DNA from: Lepus europaeus | Lineage: Eukaryota; Chordata; Mammalia; Lagomorpha; Leporidae | DNA length: 64,000 bases | Assembly (NCBI RefSeq): GCF_033115175.1 | Contig: NC_084827.1 | Location: 24,670,001 to 24,734,000, forward strand | Direction: 5' to 3' | Shown: one piece after another, positions 58,586-64,000 of the stretch | Position numbering within the stretch: position 1 is the stretch's first letter | Layout of the letters: every line of letters starts with the position of its first letter | The notes under the pieces: generated by a model | The model's database searches: none | The model's input: the letters and a program-made list of their open reading frames with translations, nothing else | Told to the model about the DNA's origin: nothing | Made by a program: the position numbers and the translations under genes

Positions 58586-58804
58586 ATGAGGTGGATGTTG
58601 TGCTGCATATAGCTGTGTCAGACTGAGTCTCAGCTCCTTGCTTCCAATCCAGCTTCCTCCCAATCCTGGGAAGTGGCAGATGATGGCTCAAGTATTTGCA
58701 CCCCTGCCACCCACATGGAAGACCCAAATGGGGTTCCGTGCTCCTGGTTTTTGCCTAGTCTAGCCCCGGCTGTTGCACACTTTTGAGGAGTATCCAACAG
58801 ATAG

Positions 58805-58839
<35 letters not shown>

Positions 58840-58872
58840 GTTCTGCCTTTCAAGTAGATAAAAAAAGAATTA
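58586..58872 (+). mobile_element. C-repeat SINE, internally shortened
   Basis: Head GAGGTGGATGTTGTGCTGC joins early to the body. CT run at 58808-58835, tail TTTCAAGTAGATAAAA. Confidence 0.83.
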
Positions 58873-59137
58873 AACTTTTTTAAGTAAATCTTAATTTATA
58901 TTTGAAAACAATGCAAGTTTAATTTAGCAAGTTACTATACACGTTTGAATGGCTACATCTATGCTACTACAATCAACTGTTTTCTCTCATCTGTATAGCA
59001 ATTATGGAGAAAGACTAGTTATTTTTGATGCCTGATCAACTGCACAAGGATTGAGCTTATTTAATAAAATAACTCTCCTAAAAGCCCTACATTTTACTTT
59101 GCAACTACTACTAGCCACTCACAATTATTTATTACCT

Positions 59138-59446
59138 TTTTTTAAATTTCTTTTTCCTTATTTGAGACATACAGAGAAAGAGATAGATACTCATAAAATG
59201 CTCCCAATTGCTGGTGCTCTCCCCAAATGTACACACCAGGCAAGAAGGGGCAAAGCCAGGCACAAGGGAACAATCCATTTTCCTATGTGGGTGGCAGGAA
59301 CCCAAATACTTGAGCCATCACAGCTACCTCCCAAGAGTCTGCTTTGACAGGAAGCTGGCACCAGGAGCTGGAGCTGCAAATCAAACTCAAGTAGTGTGGT
59401 ATGGGCTGCGGATGTCTTAACCTTTCGTCTAAATGCCTGCCCCTTA
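59138..59446 (-). mobile_element. Old C-repeat SINE
   Basis: Antisense: T-rich tail complement, body of the old subtype, and head complement AATGCCTGCCCC. Confidence 0.8.
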
Positions 59447-59720
59447 GTTATTAATCATAATCATAAGTAGGTGGGCTTCACACAGGTGTGATACACAGAT
59501 ATGGCTGTTATTTCCATTAAATCATTCCCATTAGGTTCCTTTAAGGCGGTGCATCTTATTATTATTTTTTTCATTGTATTTCCTCAGGCACTTGGGCAAC
59601 TAGCCTTGTCTCTTACAGCACATTTGGGGGGCCTGCCACCTGACATTTCTACCTTGGTGACAATCCCCACTGACTTTTGACAGTCACCAACATGCTCAAC
59701 AGTTTTTAAAAATCAGTACT

Positions 59721-60002
59721 CTTGGCCGGCACCAGCACACCAGGTTCTAGTCCCGGTTGGAGCGCCAGATTCTGTCCCGGTTGCTCTTCTTCCAATCCAG
59801 CTCTCTGCTGTGGCCCGGGAGTGCAGAGGAGGATGGCCAAGTCCTTGGGCCCTGCACCCGAATGGGAGACCAGGAGAAGCACCTGGCTCCTGGCTTCGGA
59901 TCAGCGCAGTGTGCTGGCTGCAGCGCGCCATTGCGGGGTGAACCAAGGGAAAAGGAAGACCTTTCTGTCTCTCTCTCTCACTGTCTAGCTCTGCCTGTCA
60001 AA
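59721..60002 (+). mobile_element. Young C-repeat SINE with head deletion
   Basis: GC-rich subtype. GGCCGGCACC is followed at once by AGCACACCAGGTTC, so about 40 head bases are missing. Perfect 13-bp TSD (AAAAATCAGTACT) at 59708-59720 and 60003-60015. It is the last SINE before the gene. Confidence 0.93.
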
Positions 60003-60015
60003 AAAAATCAGTACT

Positions 60016-60759
60016 TTCATCTTTAGCAAGTACTGCCATCACCAAACTTGACATCTCTCTCTCACCCACTTCAAGGATTGTAACAAAAATGAGGAAGAGC
60101 AGGACGAGTTAGCCTTAGAAATGGAGGTTGTGTCTCGGAAGGTTTAATCTCTAGAAGATTTTTTATATATAAAGAAATCCAGAAAGGCTTTTGTCCAGAG
60201 AGGATTGGATGTCCTTACAGATTAGAACTGTTAGCAAGTTTCTGCCTGGGCATGAATTTAGGGAAAAAATGGGAAATTTGGCAGGTGATCAGTTTAATCT
60301 ACCTCTAAGGTTTTTGCTTCCCCCCAATTCAAAGCCTGATTCAAAATTGGAGAAAATGGTGGCGTCTAAACCCAACACATCAAAATTCTGAACTCCCTTC
60401 ACCCTCTTCACCTCCAAAGTAAAGGAGGAAGAGAGGGAAGGAGGGGGAGAAGCAGGGAGGGTGGCAAGAAAATGCAAAGCCAAGCCCTGACCCTCTGTTT
60501 TGCCCTCTGTTGCTGGGATGACCCAGGTCGCTCGGAGAAAAAGGCAGTCCTGGGATGTGCCAGGGCCGGCCAAGGTGCCATTCTCGACCTGCAACCCACC
60601 CCAGGACAGCCACAGCAACGCATTCCCTCCTGTGCAGCTCAACTGGTCCTACATCACTTTATACATTCCAGACGACTTCCAATCGGCCCGAGGCCCTGAA
60701 CACACTAACATCAAAGCCTACGGGCCAGGGACAGCCGGCTCAAGCCCTCCTGGGCAGCC
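60016..60759. other. Upstream flank of TMEM229A, no gene recognised
   Basis: GC content rises along this stretch. A plus frame from 60500 to 61096 is open but runs into the CpG island and has no motif I recognise. Part of it could belong to an upstream regulatory or 5' untranslated region. Confidence 0.4.
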
Positions 60760-62745
<1,986 letters not shown>

Positions 62746-64000
62746 ATGTGATTTATTTTTACACTTTTAAAACAGAGTGGTATTTTTAGTCTTTTAATTT
62801 TTATACACTTTACTAAACTTCCAGTGTTGTATTCGACCTTTTCGTTTTTCTACTTGAGACCTATCTATAATACAATATTTTGAAGTATTACTCGAAAAAA
62901 TAACCCAAAGTACTTAACTCATCAATATTATAAAACCTTTAAAAGCCCAAACAGCAAAACCATTATACCTTAACATCAGAAAACTGTACTATTCACATAT
63001 CTGGATGTAGATGGATGATAAGTAATTCTCTGGCTCTTTTTTTAAAATAAGGCAATTGTTAAAGACCAGTGTGGCTTCTTGTTTACAAAATTTAGAGAAA
63101 TTTTCGTATCTACTGATTTACCATTTAATCCAGTTTTATTTTAATTCCTCACCATATTACCAGTGGTTGCTGAAATGCAATGTCTTGTTCTGCTGAAACT
63201 AGTTAGTAGCTCTTAAAGTGCCTCCTCTAATACACAAGTGAAAAGAAGCTGACAGATGAGAAGATATCCTGCCAATAGATTTTTTAAGTGAGAAATCTCT
63301 TCTAGCAACTCAGGTGACACTGTGTTAAGATGTTCAATCTCGATCCCAGAAATGATTGCTTTCCGATATTGGTTAGTCTTAAGCAGGAAGTGTGTTCATG
63401 TTGATCAGATCCTGAGTTATCCGTAACTGTAAACATTAATTACTGTACTATGATGTGAAATGTGCACCCTGCATATCCAAGGGCCAAGTGATGTTATACC
63501 ACCTTCAGCAGTGTTCTAACCCTAAACCTTTTCTACACAGGGCTTCAAGCATATAAACAGTAGGTTGGAATAAAGTGAAACTGAATGTTCATTCTGATTA
63601 GATTAGGCCTCATTGATTTCTGTGGATACAAAAATAAATGTTCAGGGAATTTCTGCAGTGACTCACTTGTAAACATTTCTGTGTTTCTTTCCAGGCCCAG
63701 AGCTCTTGAGCCAGGCCTGATGTGGTCATGTACATTATAAATCAGTGATAGCTTTTTGGTGACTTACTAACATCTGGAAGCTCCAAAGTTAAATGAGATC
63801 ATGGACACCATTTTAAGAAATCAAATCTTATAAATTAGTAATGTATTTTGAGGTGGTTTGGAGTTTTTGCTATATTTAGGACAGATAGGTGAATTATGTG
63901 CAGTTTACCCAAGGATGACTAATACCTATCTCAGTTTTCATTACAAAGATAAATAGGAAAACAATGTATGTTTTCATTGCTTTACTTTACTGTATTAAAA
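62746..64000 (+). other. TMEM229A: 3' UTR of TMEM229A (runs to window edge)
   Basis: After the stop at 62743-62745 the composition turns abruptly AT-rich and no SINE or L1 is seen for 1.25 kb, which fits an exonic 3' UTR under constraint. Candidate polyadenylation signals AATAAA lie at 63569-63574 and 63633-63638. The mRNA may end there or beyond the window. The extent is inferred. Confidence 0.6.
63569..63638 (+). terminator. TMEM229A: Candidate polyadenylation signals of TMEM229A
   Basis: Two AATAAA hexamers at 63569 and 63633, on the gene strand about 0.85 kb after the stop. Use is not shown by sequence. Confidence 0.4.

Overview
This is nuclear DNA of a lagomorph, most likely the European rabbit. 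About 47 copies or fragments of the tRNA-derived lagomorph C-repeat SINE (A- and B-box head, CT-rich region, AAATAAAT tail) lie on both strands, together with L1 3' ends of rabbit type (purine-rich block, then ATTAAATAAAAGTT and poly(A)). Most of the window is AT-rich intergenic sequence built from nested retroelements. One protein-coding gene stands at the right end in a CpG island.

Layout. 1-669: 3' end of an L1-derived element. 2979-7404: a full-length 4.4-kb 'half-L1' (HAL1-type) element with 5' UTR, open ORF1 and 3' region, no ORF2, flanked by a target-site duplication (TSD). 7.4-19.4 kb: C-SINEs, an antisense MaLR LTR, a SINE carrying a retroposed LTR-element transcript, and a compact SINE cluster at 16.1-17.6 kb. 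19443-22498: a second HAL1-type copy with open ORF1 but no 3' end. 22.7-23.9 kb: an MLT1-like LTR split by two SINEs. 24-34 kb: SINEs, MIR remnants and L1 ends. 34.46-35.86 kb: an HNRNPA3 processed pseudogene (minus). 36276-37850: a third HAL1-type copy with a 5' inversion and a perfect 17-bp TSD. 38-60 kb: more SINEs, an antisense L1 with ORF2 remnants (42.8-44.3 kb), an ancient L1M (48-50 kb), an MLT1 LTR, MIR/L2 remnants, and possible old LTRs at 55.5-57.4 kb.

60.7-64 kb: a CpG island and TMEM229A, a 386-residue multi-pass membrane protein with an uninterrupted coding region and an AT-rich 3' UTR that runs off the window.

The elements interact as hosts and passengers. L1 enzymes, encoded elsewhere because no intact ORF2 is present here, would have moved the HAL1-type copies, the SINEs, the HNRNPA3 copy and the LTR transcript; the TSDs and A-rich tails support this for many of them. 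No operon, CRISPR array, tRNA or rRNA gene was found. I found no clearly new gene system. The most notable items are the ORF2-less L1 lineage with open ORF1, the retroposed LTR transcript, a SINE flanked by about 95-bp duplications, and the two-fold internal repeat in TMEM229A.
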